Below, in pieces: positions 32,328 to 40,415 of a DNA stretch of 64,000 nt. Below the pieces are notes generated by a model. The model saw nothing but the letters and a program-made list of their open reading frames with translations, searched no databases and was not told where the DNA came from. Position 1 is the first letter of the stretch. The number at the start of each line of letters is the position of its first letter. The stretch lies in NCBI RefSeq assembly GCF_042663585.1, contig NZ_JBHTAN010000006.1, positions 868,001 through 932,000 on the forward strand. The letters run 5' to 3'. The DNA comes from Natranaeroarchaeum sp042663585 (lineage in GTDB: Archaea; Halobacteriota; Halobacteria; Halobacteriales; Natronoarchaeaceae). Made by a program: the position numbers and the translations under genes.

Positions 32328-33584
32328 ATGAACTACGATACCGTCCGGGAGAACGATCCCGTGGTCGCCGACGCCCTCATCGGCGAGGTAGAACGACAGC
32401 GCAACTCCCTGCAGATGATCGCGAGCGAGAACCACGTCAGCGAGGCGGTGCTCGAAGCCCAGAGCAGCGCACTGACGAACAACTACGCCGAGGGCTACCC
32501 TGGCGCTCGGTACTACGCAGGCTGTGAGTACGCCGACGAGGTCGAAGAACTCGCTATCGAGCGCGCCCACGAGCTATGGGGCGGCGACCACGTCAACGTC
32601 CAGCCTCACTCGGGCACGCAGGCTAACCAGGCGGTCTACCTGGCGACGCTCGATCCCGGCGACAAGATCCTCTCGCTGGATCTGACCCACGGCGGCCACC
32701 TTTCCCACGGCCACCCCGCGAACTTCACCGGCCAGCTTTACGAAGTCGAGCAGTACGAGGTCGACATCGAGTCGGGCTACATCGACTACGAGGCCGTCCG
32801 CGAGCAGGCCGAGGAGTTCGATCCGGACATCATCGTCTCCGGCTACTCCGCATACCCGCGCACTGTCGAGTGGGAGAAGATTCAGGACGCCGCCGACGCC
32901 GCCGACGCCCTGCATCTCGCCGACATGGCCCACATCACCGGCCTCGTCGCGTCGGGCGTCCATCCCTCGCCGGTCGGTGTCGCCGACTTCGTCACTGGCT
33001 CGACGCACAAGACCATTCGCTCGGGCCGCGGTGGCATCGCCATCTGCGACGAGGAGTACGCCGACGACCTCGACAATGCCGTGTTCCCCGGCGGTCAGGG
33101 CGGTCCCCTGATGCACAACATCGCGGGCAAGGCCGTCGGCTTCGGTGAGGCCCTCTCCGACGAGTTCGACGAGTACGCCGAACAGACCGTCGAGAACGCG
33201 AAAGCGCTCGGCAATCGGCTTCAGGAGCACGGCTTCACGCTGGTGTCGGGCGGTACTGACAACCACCTCGTACTCGCGGACCTCCGCGAGTCCCACCCCG
33301 ACGTCACCGGCGGCGACGCCGAGGACGCGCTCGAATCGGCCGGCATCGTCCTCAACGCCAACACGGTCCCCGGCGAGACCCGAAGCCCGTTCAATCCGAG
33401 CGGTATCCGCGCTGGCTCCCCGGCGCTGACCACCCGTGGCTTCGATACCGACGCGATGGAGACGGTCGCAGACTGCATCTCGACCGTTGTCGACGCCGTC
33501 GCCGAGGACGAAGTCGAGGCGGCCGTCGAGGAGGTTTCGGCCACCGTCGACGACCTCTGTGACGAACACCCGCTCTACGAGTAG
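32328..33584 (+). CDS. glyA: Serine hydroxymethyltransferase
   Basis: This PLP enzyme interconverts serine and glycine with a folate-type one-carbon carrier. The 418-residue protein shows the SHMT opening NSLQMIASENHVSEAVLEAQ, the substrate region TNNYAEGYPGARYYAGCEY, the active-site segment TGSTHKTIRSGRGG with PLP lysine K228, and the C-terminal RSPFNPSGIRAGSPALTTRG. Its length is normal for the family. It is transcribed divergently from the CHAT gene. Confidence 0.97.
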   Translation: MNYDTVRENDPVVADALIGEVERQRNSLQMIASENHVSEAVLEAQSSALTNNYAEGYPGARYYAGCEYADEVEELAIERAHELWGGDHVNVQPHSGTQANQAVYLATLDPGDKILSLDLTHGGHLSHGHPANFTGQLYEVEQYEVDIESGYIDYEAVREQAEEFDPDIIVSGYSAYPRTVEWEKIQDAADAADALHLADMAHITGLVASGVHPSPVGVADFVTGSTHKTIRSGRGGIAICDEEYADDLDNAVFPGGQGGPLMHNIAGKAVGFGEALSDEFDEYAEQTVENAKALGNRLQEHGFTLVSGGTDNHLVLADLRESHPDVTGGDAEDALESAGIVLNANTVPGETRSPFNPSGIRAGSPALTTRGFDTDAMETVADCISTVVDAVAEDEVEAAVEEVSATVDDLCDEHPLYE

Positions 33585-33713
33585 CGTTTCTGCCGACGTC
33601 TGCGGCGCTGTCTTCGTTCTTCCTGCGGTCTCATCTCACCTGTCGCTCTTATCGTTGTACCGTACTCTCATCGACATATCCGGAGAGCCAGGTGTTATGC
33701 CTCAGATGCTCAC

Positions 33714-34019
33714 TTAGGGTCGGAAATCGAACTTCGGCGAATCCTCCAGGGACGGGCCGTCGTCGCGCTCCCGGCCGCCCTCGAACTTGACGTAATTGAG
33801 GTAGAACGTTCGACCACAGCCCTCGTCGCTCGACGTCTCGTCCGGCCGGCCGATACAGACGAACTCGATGCCGTCCGCGTCCTCGTACTCGCCCGTCGTC
33901 GACGCGTACTCGTAGTCCGACAGCGGTTCTCGGGTCACCGACTTGTCGGCCATGTAGGCGTCCCGCTCTATCTCGACGACGGCGTCGCAGTAGGGACAGG
34001 TGTACGTTACGGATGCCAC
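33714..34019 (-). CDS. Small zinc-binding protein, unknown
   Basis: The 101-residue protein has CPYC at residues 8-11 near the N-terminus and a second pair, C in FVCIGRP with GCGRTFYLNYVKFEGG, which together could hold one zinc. The rest is acidic. I do not recognise the family, and its neighbours give no clue. Confidence 0.65.
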   Translation of the reverse strand: MASVTYTCPYCDAVVEIERDAYMADKSVTREPLSDYEYASTTGEYEDADGIEFVCIGRPDETSSDEGCGRTFYLNYVKFEGGRERDDGPSLEDSPKFDFRP

Positions 34020-34103
34020 ACGGAGAATACGGCGTCGACGAGTATCAGGGTTCCCCTGCCAGTCCGGTGGTGACGCCGGCCAGCCCAGATGGCAGACACA
34101 GTT

Positions 34104-34113
34104 TTATACTCCG
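34104..34113 (+). promoter_or_regulatory. TATA box of the small membrane gene
   Basis: TTATACT within GTTTTATACTCC lies about 25 bases before the ATG at 34134 and inside the longer frame starting at 34089, so it argues for the shorter protein. Confidence 0.5.
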
Positions 34114-34133
34114 GTACGAACAACTGGCAGGTC

Positions 34134-34322
34134 ATGAGTGCCCTCGGCGTCTTCGATAGAATAATTCAGGTCCTCGTCGGCCTCGCCGTTCTCGTGCTGG
34201 TGCTGGGACTGGTCGTCGACGCCGGACTGCTGTTGCTCGGCGGCTTCCTCTTCATCGTCGCCGGCATCTTCTACGTCGGCGTCCGGATGCTGAAGATCAG
34301 AGCGGAGACGTCGCGGACCTGA
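34134..34322 (+). CDS. 62-residue two-helix membrane protein
   Basis: It starts MSALGVFDRIIQVLVG and has two hydrophobic helices (about 10-28 and 32-52) and a basic tail (RMLKIRAETSRT). It is of unknown function. Its stop abuts the stop of the convergent gene at 34323. Confidence 0.6.
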   Translation: MSALGVFDRIIQVLVGLAVLVLVLGLVVDAGLLLLGGFLFIVAGIFYVGVRMLKIRAETSRT

Positions 34323-34520
34323 TCAGGCCTCGACCTCGTCGCCCTCGAACAGTTCCGGCCCAAGCCCTGCCAGTAGCGTTCCGATAGCTATCAACAGGGT
34401 TGCGACGGCGAGGACGAGCAACGGCAGGTCTACTCCCGCGGCGGTGACGATCAGCATGGCCCCTCCGAGAAGTATCAGGACGAGGCCGGCGATGGTCTCC
34501 GTTTGTTCGACGAGCGCCAT
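34323..34520 (-). CDS. 65-residue two-helix membrane protein
   Basis: It starts MALVEQTETIAGLVLILLGG and has two hydrophobic helices (about 8-30 and 33-52), ending GLGPELFEGDEVEA. Longer in-frame starts exist at 34547 and 34571, but the ATG at 34520 suits a leaderless transcript. Function unknown. Confidence 0.55.
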   Translation of the reverse strand: MALVEQTETIAGLVLILLGGAMLIVTAAGVDLPLLVLAVATLLIAIGTLLAGLGPELFEGDEVEA

Positions 34521-34603
34521 ACTGTACTTTTCGCCGGCCCGACTCATAAGCGTAGAGCCCTTCCCCCGCAAGGACTTTGACGAGGAGTGGTGATGAATGA
34601 GAT

Positions 34604-35455
34604 ATGATCGACGAGACTGTCGAAGAGATCGAAGATATGCAGACTCATAGCTCGTCTACCGTCGCGGTCAAGGCCGCAACAGCGCTCGAATCCATCACCG
34701 ACCGGGAGGTCGCGACCACCGAGGAGTTCGAGCGCGACCTCGAGCGGAACGCTGGCGCACTGCGACGTGCGAATCCCTCTCACGCCACCCTCCAGAACGC
34801 GATGCTCGAAATCATCAACACGGTAAAGAGGGCCGATAAAACGACCGTCGAAGACGCCAAAGCCCTGGCTCGCTCGACGATTACCGACGTCGTCAAGGAT
34901 ATAGAACAGGCGAAGGGCCGTGCCGCCCGGAACGCTGCCACAGTACTCGAAGACGGCGCGACGGTGCTCACACATGACTACTCCACGACGGTTATCGAAG
35001 CCATCGAGAGGGCGGCCGAGGACGGTCGGGAACTGGACGTCTACACTACCGAGGCCCGCCCGCGGTTCCTCGGTCGCAGAACTGCCCGCAGGCTAGCGTC
35101 TGTCGACGGCGTCGAGACGCATCTGGTCACCGACGGAGCGGCCGGCCACTACCTCCCAGAGTGTGACCGTGTACTCACCGGGATGACCTGCATCGTCGAC
35201 GACAAACTCTACAACCGCATCGGCACCCTCCCGCTGGCTGCGACCGCCGAAACGGTCGGAACTCCCCTGTCGGTCGTCGGTGCGGAGTCGAAAATCGTCC
35301 CCGGCGGCTTCGTCTTCGAGAACGAGTATCGGGCAGCAAGCGAAGTGATGCGCGAACCCGCGGAAGGATTCACGGTCGAGAATCCCGGTTACGACGCCAC
35401 CCCGCTCTCTCTGGTCGACAGTGTGGTGACTGACGAGGGGCACAAAGAGCTATAG
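34604..35455 (+). CDS. eIF2B-alpha/beta/delta family protein
   Basis: The 283-residue protein has a helical N-terminal half and a Rossmann-like C-terminal half with the family motifs VYTTEARPRFLGRRTARRLA, THLVTDGAAGHYL and NRIGTLPLAATAETVGTPLSVVG. The family includes eIF2B regulatory subunits, methylthioribose-1-phosphate isomerase and ribose-1,5-bisphosphate isomerase. The usual isomerase catalytic Cys/Asp pair is not clearly present: the position 'DGAAGHYLPECDRVLTGMTCIV' has Cys and Asp in altered surroundings. A non-catalytic eIF2B-like role is likely but unproven. Confidence 0.75.
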   Translation: MIDETVEEIEDMQTHSSSTVAVKAATALESITDREVATTEEFERDLERNAGALRRANPSHATLQNAMLEIINTVKRADKTTVEDAKALARSTITDVVKDIEQAKGRAARNAATVLEDGATVLTHDYSTTVIEAIERAAEDGRELDVYTTEARPRFLGRRTARRLASVDGVETHLVTDGAAGHYLPECDRVLTGMTCIVDDKLYNRIGTLPLAATAETVGTPLSVVGAESKIVPGGFVFENEYRAASEVMREPAEGFTVENPGYDATPLSLVDSVVTDEGHKEL

Positions 35456-35519
35456 ACCGATCTCACGGTCCTCGAAGCCGACACACTCACTAAAACCTCT
35501 GATCGACGCCGTCGAGAGG

Positions 35520-36659
35520 CTACCAGTTCTCCACGGTGACCCAGGCGCCGCGTTCGTCACTGCGCTCGACCGCATCCAGCACCCGCTGGGCGGCGAGGCC
35601 GTCCTCGAAGTTGGGGTGGAACTCGCCCCCCTCAGCCACGGCCGAGAGGAACTCGTAGTTCTCGTGGACGAACGTGTGCTCCCAGCCGATGACGTGGCCC
35701 GGCGGCCACCAGTGCTCGATGTAGGGATCCGACTCGTCGGTGACGAGAATCGTCTCGTAGCCCCGCGAATCCTCCCGCAGCACTTCGAGTTCGTTGAGGC
35801 GTTCGAGCGAGAACTTCAGGCTTCCGTTCGAGCCCTGAATCTCGATGGTGTGATCGTTCTTGTGCCCGTTCGCGAAGCGCGAGGCCTCGAAGGTGGCCAT
35901 CGCGCCGTTCTCGAACTGGGCCTGGGCGGAGTACGCGTCGTCGACGGTAACCGGCCGCGTTTCGACGGCTTCGTCGTCCGGAGTCTCGCCGTCTTCGACC
36001 GGACGCTCGTCGACAAACGTCTGCAGTTGGCCCGAGACTCGTTCGATCTCTCCGGCCTGCTCGCCGACGAGAAAGTGCGCGAGATCGATCGTGTGGCTCC
36101 CGAGGTCGCCCAGGGCACCACTGCCGGCCATCTCCTCGTCGTTTCGCCACGACCACGGCGCGTCGGGGTCGACGAGCCAGTCCTGTAGATACCGGCCGCG
36201 GACGTGGTGGATCTCGCCGAGTTCGCCGTCGTCGATCAGGCCCTTTGCGTAGCGGAGTGCGGGGACGAAACGGTAGTTGAACGCGCTCCCGGCAGGGACG
36301 TCCGCCGCACGTGCCGCCGCGGCCATCTCCTCGGCGGCGTCGAGCGTTGGCGCCAGCGGCTTCTCACAGAACACGGGTGTGCCCGCCTCCAGCGCTGCTA
36401 TCGACGGTTCTGCGTGGACGTGATTCGGCCCGAGATTGTAGAAGACGTCGACCTCGTCGACGACTGCTTCCCAGTCGGTCGACGTTCGGGCGAACCCCAA
36501 CTGATCGGCGGCATCGGACAGCGCCGCCTCGTCGCGACCGACCAATACGTCTCGTTCGACTTCGGGCGCGTCCTCGAAGAACATCGGCAGTCGAGCGAGG
36601 GCGTTCGCGTGGGCCTGTCCCATGAACCGATAACCGAGTACGCCGACCTGTAGGGTCAT
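35520..36659 (-). CDS. Gfo/Idh/MocA family dehydrogenase
   Basis: This is an NAD(P)-dependent sugar or inositol-type dehydrogenase. The 379-residue protein opens with a Rossmann motif (VGVLGYRFMGQAHANAL), has the catalytic EKPLAPT segment near residue 100 (Lys in EKP), and a C-terminal beta sheet with HxxD-like GDLGSHTIDLAHFL. The substrate cannot be read. A second paralogue (38915-40006) and a sugar isomerase are within 5 kb on the same strand, which suggests a carbohydrate or polyol pathway. Confidence 0.88.
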   Translation of the reverse strand: MTLQVGVLGYRFMGQAHANALARLPMFFEDAPEVERDVLVGRDEAALSDAADQLGFARTSTDWEAVVDEVDVFYNLGPNHVHAEPSIAALEAGTPVFCEKPLAPTLDAAEEMAAAARAADVPAGSAFNYRFVPALRYAKGLIDDGELGEIHHVRGRYLQDWLVDPDAPWSWRNDEEMAGSGALGDLGSHTIDLAHFLVGEQAGEIERVSGQLQTFVDERPVEDGETPDDEAVETRPVTVDDAYSAQAQFENGAMATFEASRFANGHKNDHTIEIQGSNGSLKFSLERLNELEVLREDSRGYETILVTDESDPYIEHWWPPGHVIGWEHTFVHENYEFLSAVAEGGEFHPNFEDGLAAQRVLDAVERSDERGAWVTVENW

Positions 36660-36740
36660 GGGTTCACGTTCGTCGCGTTCGGTAATTAGTGGTTATGGTG
36701 GAGAGGCAAGCGCTTCGTCAAAAGAATACTGCGGCGCAGT

Positions 36741-37019
36741 CTATCGGGGCTTGCGCGCGGTGATTCGGTACTCGATGGCTCCGACGCCCGGCACGCGGAG
36801 CTTCCGGGTTCGGTCGCTGTCGGACCGGTGCGCGAGGTAACTACGAACGCTCAGAGCGGTGACGAGGGCCCCCACGAGTACGGCCATACTGATGAGCGGA
36901 TAGCTCACGAACACGGCGATTGCGGCGACGAGGACGGCGAAAGCGGCCATCCCTCGAAACGTCGGTGGTTCGGTCGGTCGAGTCGACGGTCCACGTATTG
37001 GCTGCGGAGGTATTGACAT
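36741..37019 (-). CDS. 92-residue membrane protein, unknown
   Basis: It starts MSIPPQPIRGPSTRP and has two hydrophobic segments (about 25-42 and 44-58), then a basic cytoplasmic-type tail (YLAHRSDSDRTRKLRV). The start is supported by an AT-rich TATA box 24-33 bases upstream at 37043-37052 (minus-strand reading ATATATATGC). Confidence 0.55.
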   Translation of the reverse strand: MSIPPQPIRGPSTRPTEPPTFRGMAAFAVLVAAIAVFVSYPLISMAVLVGALVTALSVRSYLAHRSDSDRTRKLRVPGVGAIEYRITARKPR

Positions 37020-37042
37020 ATTGAATACATAGTGCTGGAGGC

Positions 37043-37052
37043 ATATATATCT
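37043..37052 (-). promoter_or_regulatory. TATA box of the 92-residue membrane gene
   Basis: An ATATATAT core on the minus strand lies 24-33 bases before the ATG at 37019, consistent with leaderless transcription. Confidence 0.5.
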
Positions 37053-37223
37053 TTCAGAATATAGATAGTTATCGAGAACAGTTAGCATGGACCAATGAAG
37101 AATAGTGGTATAAAGGCCCTCTATTGGTGTGTAAGCAATACCATGTCAAACCGTATCAACAATTCGGAAATCTGAGGGTTGTTCCGTTCGTCGTTTTCTG
37201 AGAGACGCCAGAGGCGAGTGAGA

Positions 37224-37730
37224 TCACTGGACGAGAGTCGTCAGCAGCGCCGCAAGTGTCGCTGTTACCGCCGTCCCGATGCCGATGCCAGCGAGCGCTC
37301 CGAACGAGAACGTCGCGCCGATGCCGCCGATATCGACGAGGACTGCTAGCAGGTAGATAACCATACTCGTGACAGTCGACCCGAACGCCGCCCCCAGACC
37401 GGCAGCAAGCAGTACCGCCTCACGTTCCGCGTGGAAAGTGAGACCCGTCAGTACACCCGTTCCGACTGCGACGAGCGGTAACAACAACACCGCGAACCCG
37501 AGCGCCGTCTGTGCCGCAAACGAGTTGATGCCGCTGACGCCCGAGAGTGCACCGACGAGAAACCCACTCAGTCCGAACCCGATACCAGCCACGAGGAAGA
37601 GTCCGGCCGAACGCCCGATATGCTGCTGCGTCGACGGACGTTTGAGCATTGCTTCGAGCCGACGTATCCGGCTATCTATAGTTTTTCTGTCTCCTGCCCC
37701 GCCGTCCATGTCCGGTCTATCTACCGCCAT
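37224..37730 (-). CDS. Membrane protein with four to five helices, unknown
   Basis: The 168-residue protein has a polar N-terminal region with a charged helix (RKTIDSRIRRLEAMLKR) and then Gly/Ala-rich hydrophobic segments (FLVAGIGFGLSGFLVGALSG; FAVLLLPLVAVGTGVLTG; AVLLAAGLGAAFG; VIYLLAVLVDIGGIG). I do not recognise the family. An alternative ATG lies at 37709. An AT-rich promoter-like GATATAACG (minus strand) is near 37768. Confidence 0.6.
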   Translation of the reverse strand: MAVDRPDMDGGAGDRKTIDSRIRRLEAMLKRPSTQQHIGRSAGLFLVAGIGFGLSGFLVGALSGVSGINSFAAQTALGFAVLLLPLVAVGTGVLTGLTFHAEREAVLLAAGLGAAFGSTVTSMVIYLLAVLVDIGGIGATFSFGALAGIGIGTAVTATLAALLTTLVQ

Positions 37731-37895
37731 TACGACAGAGTCTCTCGATTCCCACCTGATAAGCACGGCGTTATATCAGAGCTTTGGAACATATATGGAT
37801 GGCATCTGTGACCAAGATATTGTATCTATAATTAACCAGTAGCTAACTATAACCTACCTGCAACAGTAGTAGCGAAATACGATGCTACTGGGCAG

Positions 37896-38864
37896 TCACG
37901 CCCAGAACGCCTCGTCAGGATGCGAATCGAAAACGGCCCGATCCAGCATCTCGACGGCTTTCTCCAGTCCCTCGAGAGAGGAGGTCAGTGAGTCCTCGTG
38001 TTCGATCGAGAGGGCGCCGTCGTAGCCGACCATCCGGAGCGTGGAGACGACATCTTTCCAGTGGAGTTCGTCGTGGCCGTAGCCGATCGATCGGAAGAGC
38101 CACGAGCGGTTCGCCTCGTCCGTGTACGGTGTCGTGTCGAGAACGCCCTTCTCGCGCGCCTGCTCCTCGTAAACGCGCGTGTCCTTGGCGTGGAAGTGGT
38201 GGATCGCATCCTCGTCACCGAGCAGGCGGATTGCATCGGTGATCTCGATCCCTTGCCAGTAGAGATGCGAGGGATCGAAGTTCGCACCGATCCGTTCGTT
38301 GGTCGCCTCGCGCAGGCGGAGCAGTCCGTGCGGTTCGTAGACAAGCATATTCGGGTGCATCTCGATGGCGACGTCGACACCGTGGCTCTCGGCGTGCTCT
38401 GCGATACCGCTCCAGTAGGGGATTCCGACCTCCTCCCACTGGTACTCGTGCGCCTCGGCGTGCTCGCTGGGCCATGGCGCAGTGATCCAGTTCGGCGTCT
38501 CGTCGTTGGGACTGCCTGCCGGGAGGCCCGAGAAACACGTCACTGTGTTCACGTCCAGTTGCCCCGCGAGTTCGATCGCCTCGCGGAGTTCGGTGTCGGC
38601 CTCGGCGGCGCGCTCCTCGTCCGGGTGAATCGGATTGTTATGCGTTGCCAGCGCGCTGATACGCATATCGTGTTCGTCGAGGAGTGCGGTGAGATCCGCC
38701 TGTGCGTCCTCGTCGTCGAGATAGGCCCGGCGGTCGAGATGCTCGTCGCCGGGATAGCCGCCGACGCCGGGTTCGACCGCGTCGACGCCGATATCGTCGA
38801 GGTATGCGAGCGCTTCCGCGAAGGATCTGTCGTACAGCGGTGGGCTATGTACGCCGATATCCAT
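37896..38864 (-). CDS. Sugar phosphate isomerase/epimerase family (xylose isomerase-like TIM barrel)
   Basis: The 322-residue protein has the AP-endonuclease-2/xylose-isomerase-like barrel pattern: MDIGVHSPPLYD, GVDAVEPGVGGYPG, the metal-ligand-type segments VDVAIEMHPNM (Glu), GANFDPSHLYWQG (Asp/His), HFHAKDTRVY (His) and ALSIEHEDS (Glu). It probably acts on a sugar or polyol. The Gfo/Idh/MocA gene upstream on the same strand (38915-40006) lies 50 bases away, so they are likely co-transcribed. The ATG at 38864 is preferred over 38888. Confidence 0.85.
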   Translation of the reverse strand: MDIGVHSPPLYDRSFAEALAYLDDIGVDAVEPGVGGYPGDEHLDRRAYLDDEDAQADLTALLDEHDMRISALATHNNPIHPDEERAAEADTELREAIELAGQLDVNTVTCFSGLPAGSPNDETPNWITAPWPSEHAEAHEYQWEEVGIPYWSGIAEHAESHGVDVAIEMHPNMLVYEPHGLLRLREATNERIGANFDPSHLYWQGIEITDAIRLLGDEDAIHHFHAKDTRVYEEQAREKGVLDTTPYTDEANRSWLFRSIGYGHDELHWKDVVSTLRMVGYDGALSIEHEDSLTSSLEGLEKAVEMLDRAVFDSHPDEAFWA

Positions 38865-38914
38865 GCGTAGTACGTCTATGGTTGACAAGAAAAAGCTTCG
38901 GAGACCCTCAGTGC

Positions 38915-40006
38915 TCAGTTAGCCGGCAGGTCGGCTTCTAGTTCGTCGTCGATTTCGACCGCACGTCCCGACGCGCTCGAGCGGTAGATAGCGTCGATGA
39001 CGCGCTGGACCGTCAGCGCCTCCTCAACCGTGTTCATTCCCGACGGTTCGCCGGCGGCGACGGCTTCCAGGAACGCCACCTGTTCCTCGCTGTGAGGATT
39101 GTGCTCCTGTGTGTCGACATCCGTCGTCTTCAGGTTGTGTGCGCCCTGCTGATCGGCGTCGTACAGCGTCAGATCGCCGCTCGACTTGTCGAACCGCGCA
39201 CCGCCCTCCGTCCCGCGGACGAAGAACTCCTGATTCGGCGGGCGGTTCGTCGCCCATGCGACTTCGAGCGATATCGTCTTCCCGTCCGCACACCGGATCA
39301 GCGCAGTCGCCGAATCGTCAACATCGAACTGTTCGGGGCCCTGATCCTCGCCCCACATTGTCACGTAGGAGTACTCGTCGTCGGTGCCGAATTCGCTCCG
39401 CGTTTCACCGCTGACCTCGACGACCTCAGGGTAATCGAGACAGTACAGGGCGAGGTCGAGCGCGTGAACGCCGATATCGATGAGCGATCCCCCACCGGAG
39501 ACTGCCTTGTCGGTGAACCACGATCCGCGGCCGGGGATTCCACGTCGTCGGATATAGTTCGCTTCGATGTGGGTGACATCGCCGAACGTCCCTGATTCCT
39601 GTTCCTCCTTTATGATCTGCGCCTGGTGGTGGAACCGGGTGTGGAACCCGACCATACAGAACCCTTCGGCGTTGCTGGCCGCTGTAGCGATCCGCTCGGC
39701 GCTTTCGAGCGAGTGAGCAAGCGGCTTCTCCAAGAGGACGTCGAGTCCCGCGTCGAGTGCTTCGACGGCGTACTGCTCGTGGAACCTGTTCGGCGTCGTA
39801 ACGATGACAGCGTCGACTTGCTCGAACAACTCGGACGCCTCTTCGTATGTCGGCACGCCGAACTCGTCAGTGAACGTTTCCCTGGCGTCCGCGCTGATGT
39901 CGACACCCCCGACGATAGTCGCGCCCGTCTCGACGAGCATGTTCGCGTGGTGATGGGCGATGTTCCCTTGCCCCACGATTCCGACGCGCACGTCGTTTGG
40001 ATCCAT
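38915..40006 (-). CDS. Gfo/Idh/MocA family dehydrogenase
   Basis: The 363-residue NAD(P)-dependent dehydrogenase has the Rossmann motif VGIVGQGNIAHHHANML, the catalytic-lysine motif LEKPLAHSLESAER near residue 95, and the histidine-bearing SLIDIGVHALDLALYCL near 185. It is the first gene of a probable two-gene unit with the isomerase-like gene 37896-38864 and is paralogous to 35520-36659. Family precedent is oxidation of sugars or inositols. The exact substrate is unknown. Confidence 0.88.
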   Translation of the reverse strand: MDPNDVRVGIVGQGNIAHHHANMLVETGATIVGGVDISADARETFTDEFGVPTYEEASELFEQVDAVIVTTPNRFHEQYAVEALDAGLDVLLEKPLAHSLESAERIATAASNAEGFCMVGFHTRFHHQAQIIKEEQESGTFGDVTHIEANYIRRRGIPGRGSWFTDKAVSGGGSLIDIGVHALDLALYCLDYPEVVEVSGETRSEFGTDDEYSYVTMWGEDQGPEQFDVDDSATALIRCADGKTISLEVAWATNRPPNQEFFVRGTEGGARFDKSSGDLTLYDADQQGAHNLKTTDVDTQEHNPHSEEQVAFLEAVAAGEPSGMNTVEEALTVQRVIDAIYRSSASGRAVEIDDELEADLPAN

Positions 40007-40187
40007 GCATCTACATCGGTTAGTGACCTGTTTAACTCTTTCAGATCCGGGTAACGCTCGATTTCTGCCCTACCGATGCTACGCCTCGTGGAGAGTGCAG
40101 TGCTCGCCCCGCGGTCGAGCGCAGATCCGACCAGTCGGTCGGTCTCCGTGACCATACTTTTACCAGTAGCGCACGAAACGGGCCAGT

Positions 40188-40415
40188 ATGGACCAGTTCG
40201 ACAAATTCGTCTCGTCGACGACGTTGCGGGAGGAAAACGACTCGATCAAGCTGTACCAGAACACAGTCGCGCTGGCCTGTCCCGCCTGCGACGAGCCGTT
40301 CGACGACATGGTCGTGTGCAAAGGCGAGTTCACCAGCCTCAACCAGACGATGCCGCTCGACCTCTGTGCGACGGTGCACGACGGCACGCCGGTGCTTTTC
40401 ACCCACAAACCCTGA
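40188..40415 (+). CDS. Small zinc-motif protein ('flagella cluster'-type)
   Basis: The 75-residue protein has LACPACDEPFDDMVV followed by PLDLCATVHDGTPVLFTHKP. This is the pattern of small haloarchaeal proteins often labelled 'flagella cluster protein', a name from a genomic neighbourhood and not from a known function. No archaellum gene is near here. A TATA-like ACTTTTACC lies near 40157-40165. Its stop abuts the convergent permease stop. Confidence 0.65.
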   Translation: MDQFDKFVSSTTLREENDSIKLYQNTVALACPACDEPFDDMVVCKGEFTSLNQTMPLDLCATVHDGTPVLFTHKP

